Shown in pieces: positions 8,393 through 17,308 of a stretch of DNA of 64,000 nucleotides. The notes under the pieces are model-generated. The model was not told the origin of the DNA and ran no database searches. It saw nothing but the letters and a program-made list of their open reading frames with translations. The translations under genes and the position numbers were made by a program. Numbering within the stretch: position 1 is the stretch's first letter; the number at the start of each line of letters is the position of its first letter. The stretch comes from Candidatus Obscuribacterales bacterium (GTDB taxonomy: Bacteria > Cyanobacteriota > Vampirovibrionia > Obscuribacterales > Obscuribacteraceae). The stretch spans positions 1-64,000 of the forward strand of contig JAGVKB010000138.1 of the NCBI GenBank assembly GCA_020050835.1. Reading direction: 5' to 3'.

Positions 8393-10132
8393 CTACTTAG
8401 CTTCTTGGGCAGGAGCAGGACCAAGTTTAGTCATCAGCTCGCGCGCTTCCGCCGCTCGCCCTAACTGATTGAGCATCTTCGCATAATCTGCGGCAAACAT
8501 GATTGCACTTTGCTCTAGGGTATGATTCTTGCTCCCCAATTCGAAGACTCTCTGATAATATTCCGCAGCTTCCTTATATCTGCCTTCGCTGCGCAATAGA
8601 TTGGCCGTGAAACCAAGGGTAAGTATCAGTTCTCCGGGGTGAGCTTGTCCGCAATTTCTCTGCACAATCGGTAGCGCACGCCTAAAGAGACGCTCGGCAG
8701 CTTGCGCCTTATCCTTGTCCTTATATGCAACGAAGTCCATTGTGTACATTAGAGCCAGCCTCTGCATCTCCACTCCCAAATTGCATGACTCCGGATAACT
8801 CTCAAGAATTGGGATGGTCTTTTTCAATATCCACTCTCCTTCCGAGCGATTAAAAGCCCTCGCCCAATCCGACATCTCACATGCTGCGCAGGCAATTTCA
8901 AATTCGCCGGCTGCACCGTTTTTGTTCAATGACTCAAATTTGCGGTGAAGTAAGTCCGATGCGATTTTGTATTCATGCTTCCGGAGCATGAATATGTACA
9001 CTTGGGCAAAAATATTACCGCTTAACTCATCGAGGTCTGTAGTCTTCAGGATGGTTACTGCCCGCCTGAAAGTGTCATTGGCAGCTTGCCATCTTTTCAA
9101 ACCTCCATATGCTTTGCTGAGGTTAAGCAACGGATTGATTAGGTAAGGATCTCGCGGTCCGAGCGCTGATTCCAGCACGACGACCAACCGCCGACAGCAT
9201 TGTCCTGCTTTTGCATAATTCTCCATACGGAGATACAAATCCACCAATTGACTGAGAGATTCGGCCAATCGTATTTGACTGACACCGGGTTTGTCGGCTT
9301 CCCGAAGCGCCTGTAACAACAGACGCTCTGCATAAGGATAGGCCCGGTCATTCTTAGCCGTTGTGCCGTCCCGGATGAGTTGCAACCAGGCTATCGTCCG
9401 ACATCTCCTGGAGTATGGATTGATCTCACCTGCCCCATTTGTCACCTGTAGATACGATCGCCAGAGCGCCTCTGAGCTTTGTTCTGTCCCAGAGGCTTCG
9501 GCATTCACGCGCAAGGCACATTTATACAGCCCTGCAGCTTGCTCAACATCTCCGTTCTTTTGCACGAGATATGCGTAAATGGACAAGGCTTTGGCAAATT
9601 GCTGGCCGGTTATCTTATCGCCGGCGGCGTTCCAGAACAAATCAAAGAGGGAAATGGCTTTATTAGCACATTGTTTGGCTTTATCGAACTCCCCGAGCAG
9701 CAAGTAATTGCTTGCTAAACGAGTCAGCGTCTCAGCCTCTTCTTCCGCAGCCAAACTTCTGATAGTTTCGTCTTTGCCATCTTTCGATAAAACGCTCCAG
9801 ATCTGTCTTTCCTTCTCCAAAATTGTCGCAACCTCTTTGGTTTTATTCTGGTGGCGCAAGCAGTTAGCCAGGAAGTCAAGACTAATGGACTGCCTGCGAT
9901 TGAACGGACCAAAATGCTCAGCCTCGAGCGCAGTCGAGAGAAAGCGTTCCTGCGCCTTAGCGTAATTGCCATCCCTGTACTCCGCATTGCCGTGAAAGAG
10001 CTCGTTTTCCCAGAGACGGCGAGAATAATTGTCGTCAAAAGCGGAAGAACCGGCACAAGACTGGAGCGCAGCTACTCCTGTCGCACAGCCAATCAAGAGC
10101 TTTAGAAATCGGAAATCGTTCGGAATTTGCAA
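8393..10132 (-). CDS. TPR-repeat exported protein
   Basis: A 579-residue protein with an N-terminal hydrophobic segment (LLIGCATGVAALQSCAG) that could be a signal peptide. LQSC is an imperfect lipobox, so a lipoprotein is possible. The rest is helical repeats of TPR type (for example YLLLGEFDKAKQCANKAISLF, and AAEYYQRVFELGSK near the end) typical of protein-interaction scaffolds. It lies directly upstream of the histidine kinase with a 13-base gap and probably shares its transcript. Its function is unknown; sensing with the kinase is inferred from position only. Confidence 0.85.
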   Translation of the reverse strand: MQIPNDFRFLKLLIGCATGVAALQSCAGSSAFDDNYSRRLWENELFHGNAEYRDGNYAKAQERFLSTALEAEHFGPFNRRQSISLDFLANCLRHQNKTKEVATILEKERQIWSVLSKDGKDETIRSLAAEEEAETLTRLASNYLLLGEFDKAKQCANKAISLFDLFWNAAGDKITGQQFAKALSIYAYLVQKNGDVEQAAGLYKCALRVNAEASGTEQSSEALWRSYLQVTNGAGEINPYSRRCRTIAWLQLIRDGTTAKNDRAYPYAERLLLQALREADKPGVSQIRLAESLSQLVDLYLRMENYAKAGQCCRRLVVVLESALGPRDPYLINPLLNLSKAYGGLKRWQAANDTFRRAVTILKTTDLDELSGNIFAQVYIFMLRKHEYKIASDLLHRKFESLNKNGAAGEFEIACAACEMSDWARAFNRSEGEWILKKTIPILESYPESCNLGVEMQRLALMYTMDFVAYKDKDKAQAAERLFRRALPIVQRNCGQAHPGELILTLGFTANLLRSEGRYKEAAEYYQRVFELGSKNHTLEQSAIMFAADYAKMLNQLGRAAEARELMTKLGPAPAQEAK

Positions 10133-10396
10133 CCCGTTAAATTCCTGGACATCACATGCATTCGGTCAACTTGAGTTTGTCCGGACTCTTTAGACTTAGA
10201 CAGAAGTTCTCAATCGGCTACTTGGCTTGCGCCTGCTCCTGCATATCTACCCAGCCTGGGGAATCGGCAAACGAGACCTGTAGTCAAAAGAGACTCAAGG
10301 TAAGTTGGACAATATGCGTTTACACTGTACGCTCTGTTGATAAGATAATTCATGAGCTTTAGCTTGGGTCCACAAGTCAGGAGAATGGGTGGCAAC

Positions 10397-11086
10397 ATGA
10401 GAAGGATCAATTACGCTGTTGTCAACCGCACTAATAGACCGAGACTTGGACAGGCACTCGTGGAAGGCGTTGTTGCCTTAGTCTTGATTGTTGCTGTAAC
10501 TGTTGCTGCTATTTCGCTCTTAGTAAATGTCGCACTGATAATGTACAACAAGCAACAACTTGGCGCTATTTGCAATCAAGTTGCCTCATTCGCATCCCTT
10601 ACAGTCAATCGGTACGACCCGAAAGACTTGCTTCCAGTTGCGAGATCTCTTGCCGAAGGAACGCCTCTGACGATTCCCAACGACGGAATAGAATTAACTG
10701 AATTCAGTGTTAAGTTGTCGAATGAAGTAACGCTTCCTGGCATTCGAGTAAATATGAAAGCGCAGGCTCCACTGCTGTTTGGCTCCTTCGGGCCGAGCAC
10801 GACCATCAACTCGACCGGAAGTTCGATGGCCGCCCTCAGTCAAGTTAACACTTACAACACAGTCATTGAGTTTCCCGATATGGGCAACCACGTTGGCTAT
10901 TATGTGCCAGCGTGGCACGTTCCTGACGGTGCTCGTTTTTCTGATTGGAACTTTCCCCTGGCTTTCAACAGACGCACCGGTTGTTGTAAACAAGTCGCCG
11001 TACCACCCGGAGCTAATGCTGGTGGACTGAGCCCTCTCAGCCCTCAAATACATCCTGGTCCCGCCTATTACAACAGTCCATATTGA
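10397..11086 (+). CDS. TadE-like pseudopilin / pilus assembly protein
   Basis: A 229-residue protein with the TadE signature GQALVEGVV at the start of a single hydrophobic helix (about residues 15-40: VVALVLIVAVTVAAISLLVNVALI), the pattern of Flp-type minor pseudopilins. The C-terminal half is exported, with an Asn/Ser/Pro-rich tail and a CC pair. The start at 10397 was chosen for GGTGG about 7 bases upstream; ATGs at 10352 and 10385 are in frame. No tad operon is next to it, so it is an orphan. Confidence 0.75.
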   Translation: MRRINYAVVNRTNRPRLGQALVEGVVALVLIVAVTVAAISLLVNVALIMYNKQQLGAICNQVASFASLTVNRYDPKDLLPVARSLAEGTPLTIPNDGIELTEFSVKLSNEVTLPGIRVNMKAQAPLLFGSFGPSTTINSTGSSMAALSQVNTYNTVIEFPDMGNHVGYYVPAWHVPDGARFSDWNFPLAFNRRTGCCKQVAVPPGANAGGLSPLSPQIHPGPAYYNSPY

Positions 11087-11151
11087 CAAAGCCGCGTAGG
11101 GCACAGGAACAACAAGAATCCCCGGTTTGTAGAATTCTCAAGCCGAAAAAC

Positions 11152-12474
11152 TTAGAAGATCTTGCGCACGCGAGTCCAGATCGACCTGTCGTTCAGCGTT
11201 GCCAGCAGACGGGCCAGCTCATTATTCAACTCGCGTACGGTTTGGTATCGCCGGGCAGGATCTTTCTCCATTGCTTTTGCTAACAAAAGCTCCAGAGTCG
11301 GAGGGTACTTAACCTCTGGTCGGACCTGGGCGAAAGATAGTGGTGGCTCCTCGATGTGTTTGAATGCGATCTCCACTGGATCTTCCCCAGTAAATGGCAG
11401 GCAACCTGTCACAACTTCGAATAAAAGACATCCCAACGAGTATATGTCCGACCTCTCGTCCAATTGCTTTCCTCGAACCTGTTCCGGACTCATGTACGGC
11501 GGGCTGCCAATGAATTGTTGAGCCTGGGTATGTATGGCGGCCTTATGTGCGCAAATTGACAATAGTTTTGCCAGTCCGAAGTCGAGTATTTTGGGAACAA
11601 CCTGCTGACTGGAGACCTGCTTAAGCATGATGTTGCCTGGTTTTATATCACGGTGCAGAATTCCTCGCTCATGTGCATAAGCCAGCCCATCTCCAATCGA
11701 TATCACTATTGGTAAAGCTTCCTTGAGAGGCAGATAACCCTTGCTTTCGACATAGTTGTGAAGGCTTGGTCCGTCGATCAGTTCCATCACCATATATGGT
11801 TGCTTGCGCTCAGTCACTCCGAAGTCATGAACAATCAAGATGTTTTGATGCTCGAGGTTGCTGATGACGCGGGCTTCCTGCTCGAAGCGAGCAATTGCCT
11901 CTTCTGAAAACTCCGATTCAATGAGCATTTTAATTGCAACAAGCTTACTCAGTTGAGGATGCCTGCATTTGAAGACCATTGCAGAGCCACCCTCTGCGAT
12001 CAAATCTAAAAACTCGAAACGGGCAGCAAGAGCGGTGCCTGCAAGATCAGCTCTTTTCAGTACCGCTTCATTGTTTGTGCCCAACGATTTAGGCGGTGGT
12101 GGAGCAGCAGCTTTACAAGCTCTCAGAGCTGCGTTTATACGAGCAGCCAGCTCCTCTATCTCAAACGGCTTGGTCATATAGTCGTTGGCACCCGACTGCA
12201 GACCATGCACTCTATCATTAAGTGCTGAACGTCCCGTCATCATAATCACCGGAGTGTTGATATCACCAGATCGCAAGAGCTTCAGTAACTCGATGCCATT
12301 GAGATCAGGCATCTCCCAATCAAGGATTACAAGATCATATTGATTCGACTTGATGCTGTTCCAGCCTTCAAGCCCAGTGTTTGCGATGGTAACAGTGTGA
12401 TCCATGCACGACAGATTTCTGCCGACAGAGCGAGCGAGATCGCAGTCATCGTCAACATAGAGAATCTTTGCCAT
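11152..12474 (-). CDS. response-regulator receiver fused to Hanks-type Ser/Thr kinase
   Basis: A 440-residue hybrid. Residues 1-118 form a receiver domain: acidic DDD at 8-10, phospho-acceptor D52 in VILDWEMPD, and the TKPF lysine at about 102. A proline-rich linker AAAPPPP leads to a eukaryotic-like kinase from about 150: glycine loop IAEGGSAMVFKC, K182 in VAIK, catalytic HRDIKPGN with D276, DFG at 298-300, and SPPYMSPEQ. The C-terminus is not a membrane anchor. The ATG at 12474 has AAGGA about 9 bases upstream; a longer frame to 12798 exists but the receiver start fits MAKILYVDDD. This protein would join His-Asp phosphorelay to Ser/Thr phosphorylation. It is divergent from the next gene. 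Confidence 0.93.
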   Translation of the reverse strand: MAKILYVDDDCDLARSVGRNLSCMDHTVTIANTGLEGWNSIKSNQYDLVILDWEMPDLNGIELLKLLRSGDINTPVIMMTGRSALNDRVHGLQSGANDYMTKPFEIEELAARINAALRACKAAAPPPPKSLGTNNEAVLKRADLAGTALAARFEFLDLIAEGGSAMVFKCRHPQLSKLVAIKMLIESEFSEEAIARFEQEARVISNLEHQNILIVHDFGVTERKQPYMVMELIDGPSLHNYVESKGYLPLKEALPIVISIGDGLAYAHERGILHRDIKPGNIMLKQVSSQQVVPKILDFGLAKLLSICAHKAAIHTQAQQFIGSPPYMSPEQVRGKQLDERSDIYSLGCLLFEVVTGCLPFTGEDPVEIAFKHIEEPPLSFAQVRPEVKYPPTLELLLAKAMEKDPARRYQTVRELNNELARLLATLNDRSIWTRVRKIF

Positions 12475-12640
12475 GACAGCGGTCCTTTTACCAGCATCCA
12501 GCTTATCTACCCGTTCGCATTGATCCACAAACGTAATTGCTGAGAGGCAGATGATCGAAATCCTATCAGTGTCGGGTATGCTAGACTGGGCTATAGTTTC
12601 AAACAGTAGGCTTAGCGACTGGTCGAAAGGAGAACTCGTC

Positions 12641-13717
12641 ATGCCAGAAGGGGAAGCGGGGGGATCTGACCCTGGTAAATCCGCCGACAAAAATCTAGCA
12701 TCGACCGGCTCAACTTCAGCGCAACCCGACTTCATGCCGCCCTCACCTCCTCGGCGTGTAGCCAAAACAATTCGCGAAAGCCTGAATGAGATGCTCAAGA
12801 AGAAGGATTCTGTCCGTCTAAAAACCCTTCTTGATCCGGAAGCATGTCAAAAAATAGCCAGGGAAGTACTCGGAAAGCAGGAGGTGAAGCTGCAAGAGTT
12901 AACCGTAAGGTTCGCACCGGGCGAATTGTCACAGACTCGGTGCTCGGTCGAGAATTACAGAGCAACCACGCCATGCCAAGCACAATGGGAAAGCATGTCA
13001 GGGACTGATGCATTCAGGATCTGTCACAAGTGCAAGTTACACGTTTATGACTTTACGAATTTGGATCAGACTGCGGCTGAAGAATTAGTACATCAGCGGG
13101 AAGGGAAGAAAAGATCCTCCTTTTATCGCCGTAAAGACGGCAAGTTTCTCACTTCGAACTGCCCAATTGGCTTTCAGCAAAGGTTACTCAAAAGTAGCGC
13201 GGCCGCTGCCTTTGTTTTCGTATCGGCGGTAGCGATAATTGCCGGTTTAAATGCGCCGCCGACTGAAGTCCCAGTTCGATCGACAGACACTGCGTATCCT
13301 GACGCTGCTGGATCGCCGCGGCAACGACGACGAACTGGCCCCATATCGGAAGCAGTCGGAGCAATCGAATCACCGGTATCGACAAATAGGGCAGCAACCG
13401 GGCCTACAGTAATGGGGTACAGCCAGGCTACCACAGCGACATCTAGCATGAGTGATCCGATTTTTGCTGAAGCGACCCATACCGTAACACCAGCAAGTGA
13501 GAATTCAGCCGGGTCTACCGGAGCCATACCGTACAATCCAGCCTCATCGGCATCTAGTATGAGTGATCCGATTTTTGATGAGGCGATCAAGTCTGCAGCG
13601 TCGACAAGCATGACTTCGCCCGGATCCAGCGGAGCCATACCGTACAAACCGAGCACATCGTCATCCGGCATGAGTGATCCGGTTTTTGAACAATCGATGA
13701 AGTCTGAAGCACGCTAA
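12641..13717 (+). CDS. Cys-rich cytoplasmic domain, one membrane helix, C-terminal MSDPxF repeats
   Basis: A 358-residue protein. The N-terminal half carries a domain of the pattern C-x2-W-x2-M-xG-x5-ICHKCKxxVYDF ... SFYRRKDGKFLTSNCPIG, which I know from Planctomycetes, Bacteroidetes and other phyla as a small Cys-containing domain of unknown role. A membrane helix follows (AAAAFVFVSAVAIIAGL), then a Ser/Thr/Pro-rich exported tail with three repeats of about 38 residues, each containing MSDPIF or MSDPVF. Repeats 1 and 2 are followed by GAIPYxP. The ATG at 12641 has GAAAGGAG 8 bases upstream, favoured over 12551. It is divergent from the receiver-kinase, which may regulate it. Confidence 0.8.
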   Translation: MPEGEAGGSDPGKSADKNLASTGSTSAQPDFMPPSPPRRVAKTIRESLNEMLKKKDSVRLKTLLDPEACQKIAREVLGKQEVKLQELTVRFAPGELSQTRCSVENYRATTPCQAQWESMSGTDAFRICHKCKLHVYDFTNLDQTAAEELVHQREGKKRSSFYRRKDGKFLTSNCPIGFQQRLLKSSAAAAFVFVSAVAIIAGLNAPPTEVPVRSTDTAYPDAAGSPRQRRRTGPISEAVGAIESPVSTNRAATGPTVMGYSQATTATSSMSDPIFAEATHTVTPASENSAGSTGAIPYNPASSASSMSDPIFDEAIKSAASTSMTSPGSSGAIPYKPSTSSSGMSDPVFEQSMKSEAR

Positions 13718-14083
13718 GGTCAGCGACTGAGCGGGCCAGCCAGCTAATCATCTATGCTTCAAAGACCCCCAGAGTTTGCCGGACAGCAATGTTAAATCGT
13801 GCCGATCTCAAGCGCTCAGCACGCATTGCTCAGTCAGCGCTAAACGCGCGCGAAAGCTTAAAGTGTAGTGGTCTACTTTGCTTCACCAGATGACATTTCA
13901 GCGCTGGTGAGTTCTTGCGGTGCAGGTCATTGACTATACCTGTCGTGCGCACCTAAGGTGGTGGCAACTATTCGTCAATGACTGACCCGGCAGGAATGTT
14001 CCACGCAACAAAGCCAAAGCCTAATCTACACAGACCGAAGCGCGAACATTCTGCATGGAGCTGCAGTCGGAAAGGAGTCTGGC
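13718..14083 (+). promoter_or_regulatory. leader region A, shared elements with the 54.7-55.1 kb leader
   Basis: A 366-base gap without a gene. It contains TTAAATCGTGCCG (about 13793), GCACCTAAGGTGGTGGCA (about 13951, with the palindrome CACCT-A-AGGTG) and GTCGGAAAGGAG just before the ATG at 14084. The same three blocks in the same order, at similar spacing, lie before the gene at 55151. This suggests a common promoter and leader for the two small-protein clusters. Confidence 0.55.
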
Positions 14084-14290
14084 ATGCTCGAAGAAGGACT
14101 GTACATGGTGGAGAACAGTTACCTCGCAGTCTTCCATCTGGTCCTACACTTCAAGAAGTGTGAGATTGAGCTGGAGATGATCGCTGGCGCAAGCTACTTC
14201 CGGGTCTGGCTCAGTGAGAAGCAAGCGAACTACATGCGGAATCGACGTTTCGCCATCGCCCCGGTCAGCAACAACTGCCTGCTGTCCTAA
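14084..14290 (+). CDS. small protein, family shared with the gene at 56000
   Basis: A 68-residue soluble protein. Its last about 36 residues (IAGASYFRVWLSEKQAN..., ending IAPVSNNCLLS) align with the product of 56000-56182 (IAGANYSRILLTEEQAE..., ending LAPVGENCFVC). Conserved are IAGAxYxRxxLxExQA and APVxxNC. The ATG has AAAGGAG 7 bases upstream. It is the first gene of the 14-19 kb cluster. Function unknown; the conserved pattern and two copies argue that it is a real family. Confidence 0.75.
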   Translation: MLEEGLYMVENSYLAVFHLVLHFKKCEIELEMIAGASYFRVWLSEKQANYMRNRRFAIAPVSNNCLLS

Positions 14291-14362
14291 GCGACGCCGA
14301 CAAGCCCAACCGGAGACGGACCTCAACTGAGTGCCGCCTCCGGATCAAGATTGGAGTGGATC

Positions 14363-14614
14363 ATGGCCAAACCCATGAATCGAGACAAGCTCCGGCAGAA
14401 AGCGTTCTCATTGATCGGGGATTCGATCAAATACGAACGTCGCTTGTCATTCGCCAAAGCTCAGCGCTGTTTGGAGAAGGCTCTGGCTCTCTACAGAGAA
14501 GCTGACGGCGATCGATCGGCGCCCGTGTCCGAATGCCGATTTCGCTTGAATGCGCTGGCGGTCCGCCAACGCCGACACCTCAAACGAGTCCCAAGCAAGG
14601 GCTCCCAATCCTGA
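14363..14614 (+). CDS. small TPR-like helical protein, 83 aa
   Basis: A basic helical protein with the segment LSFAKAQRCLEKALALYREADG, which resembles one TPR helix pair. The ATG at 14363 has GGAG about 9 bases upstream; one at 14351 is also in frame. It sits 72 bases after the previous small gene and 28 bases before the acyltransferase, so all three probably share a transcript. No specific function can be assigned. Confidence 0.6.
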   Translation: MAKPMNRDKLRQKAFSLIGDSIKYERRLSFAKAQRCLEKALALYREADGDRSAPVSECRFRLNALAVRQRRHLKRVPSKGSQS

Positions 14615-14642
14615 ATCCTTCACAAAGAAGGTGAGCGAGACA

Positions 14643-15458
14643 ATGACTCTGTTCTATTGGCTCTCAGCGCTGGCACTTGCCGGCTGGATTCTCAAGCGCA
14701 GTGCCGAACTCTTCAAGCGACTGAGAAGCTACATCGAGAAGGTGACTGTCTGCGGATACGTTGCACCAACGCCCACGCGCGGATGGCGCCGCTTCTTCAA
14801 GTGTTTCACCGGGACTCTGACCTTCTACCAGGTGGGCAAAGTCCAGACAGTGGGCGAAGAGAACATTCCGCCAGAAGGAACAGTGCTGGTGGTCGTCAAC
14901 CACACGCACTATGCCGACACAGCGGTGCTCTTCGAGACGCTCAACCGGCCTTTGCGATATCTTGCAGCTCAGCACGTGTACCGCTTCGCCTGGGGGATTC
15001 CGGCTCTGATCGCGTCCAACTGCGGATTCGTTCCGGTGGACCTCAGAAAAGGACAAGGCGGACGTGCACGTGAAGCTGCAGTCAACATACTGGCGACCGG
15101 GCAAGCCGAGACGCTGGTGATTCACCCTGAAGCTTGCGCGTACGTGGACGGCATACCCGGTCCGTTCATGAACGGAGCAGCCAGAATCGCCAAGGAAACC
15201 GCCAAACGGCTGGGTAAACCGGTCACGATTCTGCCGATCAACATCACCTACAATCGCTACCCGGGCAGCTGGCTACGCAGGTGGCCAGCCGCGCTGCAAC
15301 ACCTCTGGATCTTCTTCAACGCATGGAGATACAGGCGTGGAGCGATCGAGGTAATCGGCAAGCCGTTTACCTCAGACAAGCTTCCCGCCAACGACTACGA
15401 AGCGACCAAGTTCATCGAGGAAGCGGTGCTCAGCCTGAGATTAGCGAAAACCTGCTAG
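14643..15458 (+). CDS. PlsC-family 1-acylglycerol-phosphate acyltransferase-like protein
   Basis: A 271-residue membrane-associated acyltransferase. A hydrophobic N-terminal anchor (LFYWLSALALAGWIL) precedes the catalytic H-x4-D box in VVNHTHYADTAV (about residues 84-95). A second block ETLVIHPEACAYVDG occupies the place of the usual PEG motif, with PEA instead of PEG, and GAARIAKETA follows. Family members acylate lysophosphatidate or related lipids. The ATG at 14643 follows AAGGTGAG. A second PlsC-like gene lies 573 bases downstream. The substrate is not predictable. Confidence 0.85.
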   Translation: MTLFYWLSALALAGWILKRSAELFKRLRSYIEKVTVCGYVAPTPTRGWRRFFKCFTGTLTFYQVGKVQTVGEENIPPEGTVLVVVNHTHYADTAVLFETLNRPLRYLAAQHVYRFAWGIPALIASNCGFVPVDLRKGQGGRAREAAVNILATGQAETLVIHPEACAYVDGIPGPFMNGAARIAKETAKRLGKPVTILPINITYNRYPGSWLRRWPAALQHLWIFFNAWRYRRGAIEVIGKPFTSDKLPANDYEATKFIEEAVLSLRLAKTC

Positions 15459-15522
15459 CGCGCCATTTCGGCGCGTTTGGCAATGCTGCAAAAGCAGCCC
15501 AACAATCAATTCACAAGGAGTA

Positions 15523-15930
15523 GTGAACACACCTATGTTCAAGTCCATCACTGTTCTGGCAGCCGCTCTGGCGCTCTTCACGACCACCGGCAGCACACCG
15601 GCCGAGGCCCGTATCCGCGGCAGCATCGGTCTCTTCTCGAGCAACGGCATCGGCGTCGTGATCCCGCTCGGCAGGCAGGGTTGCCACAACCCGAACAACT
15701 ACTCGCGCTACACCTACCCGGGCAACTACGGCTATCCCGGCTACGGCAGTTACCCGGGTTACGGCAACTACCCCGGCTACGGCAACTACCCGGGCTATGG
15801 CAACTACGGCAACCAGAACTACCGCGATCGCAACCGCAACCAGTTCCGTGGTCACAATCGCCGCCGCGACTGCCGCCCGCCGCGTCCCCACATCCACAGC
15901 CGGCACTGCCGGCGGCACGGCTGCCGGTAG
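15523..15930 (+). CDS. secreted Tyr/Pro/Gly-repeat protein
   Basis: About 131-135 residues. A signal peptide (FKSITVLAAALALFTTTGSTPAEA) is followed by a short conserved-looking region and then hexapeptide repeats of the type YPGYGN/YPGYGS (about six, residues 68-92). The tail is rich in Arg, His and Asn and ends HCRRHGCR. The start is ambiguous: GTG 15523 is 2 bases from AAGGAG, ATG 15535 is 14 bases away. The composition fits a cell-surface or matrix protein. It lies between two acyltransferases. Confidence 0.75.
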   Translation: MNTPMFKSITVLAAALALFTTTGSTPAEARIRGSIGLFSSNGIGVVIPLGRQGCHNPNNYSRYTYPGNYGYPGYGSYPGYGNYPGYGNYPGYGNYGNQNYRDRNRNQFRGHNRRRDCRPPRPHIHSRHCRRHGCR

Positions 15931-15953
15931 CTCGCGGTACTAGACAAGATTCC

Positions 15954-15984
15954 GCGGTCCGGGTCAGCCCATAGCCCGGACCGC
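15954..15984 (+). terminator. GC-rich hairpin, 10-bp perfect stem
   Basis: Arms 15954-15963 (GCGGTCCGGG) and 15975-15984 pair perfectly around an 11-base loop, 24 bases after the stop of the repeat protein. There is no T-run, so it may be a transcript-stabilising or attenuating hairpin. Confidence 0.55.
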
Positions 15985-16030
15985 CCTTCGGTAACAATCG
16001 CGTCTGCCCGCTTGGGCAGGAGGATCTGGA

Positions 16031-17053
16031 ATGAACTTTCTGTTGTGTGCAGCAGTAATCATCCTGATGATCGCCTACACGATCTCGCGCATCCGGTTCT
16101 GGCAGTCGGAGGGAGCGAAGCTCCACCAGAGCGGCTACGTTCCCCCCCAGTCGTTCTTCGGTCACTTCCTGGTCAATCTGGCCAGCCGCATCGTCTGCTG
16201 GTGGGTGGCTGGCCCGATGCACGTGATCGACCGAGAGCGGCTCTACACGAGCGGTCGCATCCTGATGGTGGCCGGTAATCACCAGGACGAGACCGACTTC
16301 GCGCTCCCGCAGCTCATCTTCAGCTTCATCAATCGGTACTTGATGGCCGAGAACCAGCTCTACGGCTATCGCGAACCGCTGGCCGCGCTGGCCGGCGTGA
16401 TCGCCGTCAAGTACGAGCAGAGAGATGGGCAGGAGGTCGTGAGCAACGGCGGAATCCTGGTGAAGACTCAGTCAGATCTGCTCATCCAGGACCCCGACGC
16501 TTGCCTCGGCATCTTCCCGGAGGGCGAGATGAACCGGAAGAACGATGCGCGGGTATTCAAGACCGGCACTGTCAGAATGTTCCGCAAGGTCGTGCGCGCC
16601 ACCGGAGACAACACCGCGGTCATCCAGACGGTCGGGATTCACTTCCTGCGCCATCCCAACCAGGCCACCTGGTTCCACAAGCTCGTGCTGCGCTATTCGC
16701 AGTGCCCGCAAGGAGCAGGAGCGCTTCAGCTGCTGCTCCACAAGTTCGTGCGCGCCACCCGGCTGCACCTCTTCCGCAGCACCTTCGGGCACACCAACTA
16801 TGGTGTGATCGTGGCGATCGGCGACGCGATTCCTTACACGCAGATTCCGGACAACGGGGCAACCGACGACAAGGAGTTCGACGCCAAGCCTGGTACGGAG
16901 ATCCTGCGTCAGACCGTAAAAGACGCGCTCGTCAGAGCTCAGGCCGAAGACGAGTACCTCGCCCAGTGGACGACGACCGGTCGACCGGAGATTCCATCGA
17001 TCTCACCGCTGTCCCAGCCCGACCAGACGCCGACTGCGCTGAAGCTCGGCTGA
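16031..17053 (+). CDS. PlsC-like acyltransferase, second copy, divergent
   Basis: A 340-residue protein with an N-terminal membrane helix (FLLCAAVIILMIAYTIS). The acyltransferase H-x4-D box lies in AGNHQDETDF and a canonical FPEGEMNRK motif lies about residue 162. It is longer than and only distantly similar to the acyltransferase at 14643. The ATG has AGGAGG 8 bases upstream. Codons are strongly C/G-ending. The C-terminal about 100 residues have no obvious domain and end in a Pro/Ser-rich tail. Probably modifies a membrane lipid or lipoprotein; the substrate is unknown. Confidence 0.85.
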   Translation: MNFLLCAAVIILMIAYTISRIRFWQSEGAKLHQSGYVPPQSFFGHFLVNLASRIVCWWVAGPMHVIDRERLYTSGRILMVAGNHQDETDFALPQLIFSFINRYLMAENQLYGYREPLAALAGVIAVKYEQRDGQEVVSNGGILVKTQSDLLIQDPDACLGIFPEGEMNRKNDARVFKTGTVRMFRKVVRATGDNTAVIQTVGIHFLRHPNQATWFHKLVLRYSQCPQGAGALQLLLHKFVRATRLHLFRSTFGHTNYGVIVAIGDAIPYTQIPDNGATDDKEFDAKPGTEILRQTVKDALVRAQAEDEYLAQWTTTGRPEIPSISPLSQPDQTPTALKLG

Positions 17054-17074
17054 CCGCGAATCGCATTCCTGCAA

Positions 17075-17104
17075 GCCGGCGCACGGAAAGGTCCGTGCGC
17101 CGGC
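17075..17104 (+). terminator. GC-rich hairpin, 13-bp perfect stem
   Basis: Arms 17075-17087 (GCCGGCGCACGGA) and 17092-17104 with a 4-base AAGG loop, starting 22 bases after the acyltransferase stop. There is no T-run downstream. Confidence 0.65.
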
Positions 17105-17308
17105 AGCTGACTCATACCAGCGAATCGGGTCTGGTTGGAAAACAGAAATATCGTTGACGTGTCACAAAGCGGCCGGCAAGTCGATCGCGTGAAACTGGTA
17201 AAGACAATAGTTTCGCCATTCGGTCAAATGCGAACCAATAGCGCCGGTGCTGAATTGGCTGCAGAAACACGGCTAATACAACAGCCTAGCTGGCTAGGAG
17301 GAGCACTG

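Noticed and set aside
15721-15800. Possible CRISPR-like or tandem DNA repeat
   Set aside because: The repeat units are in-frame codons for YPGYGN; no spacers of constant length.
15578-16282. 234-codon minus-strand frame, Cys/Gly/Arg-rich
   Set aside because: Antisense of the YPGYGN repeat gene and of the acyltransferase start; composition reflects the repeat.
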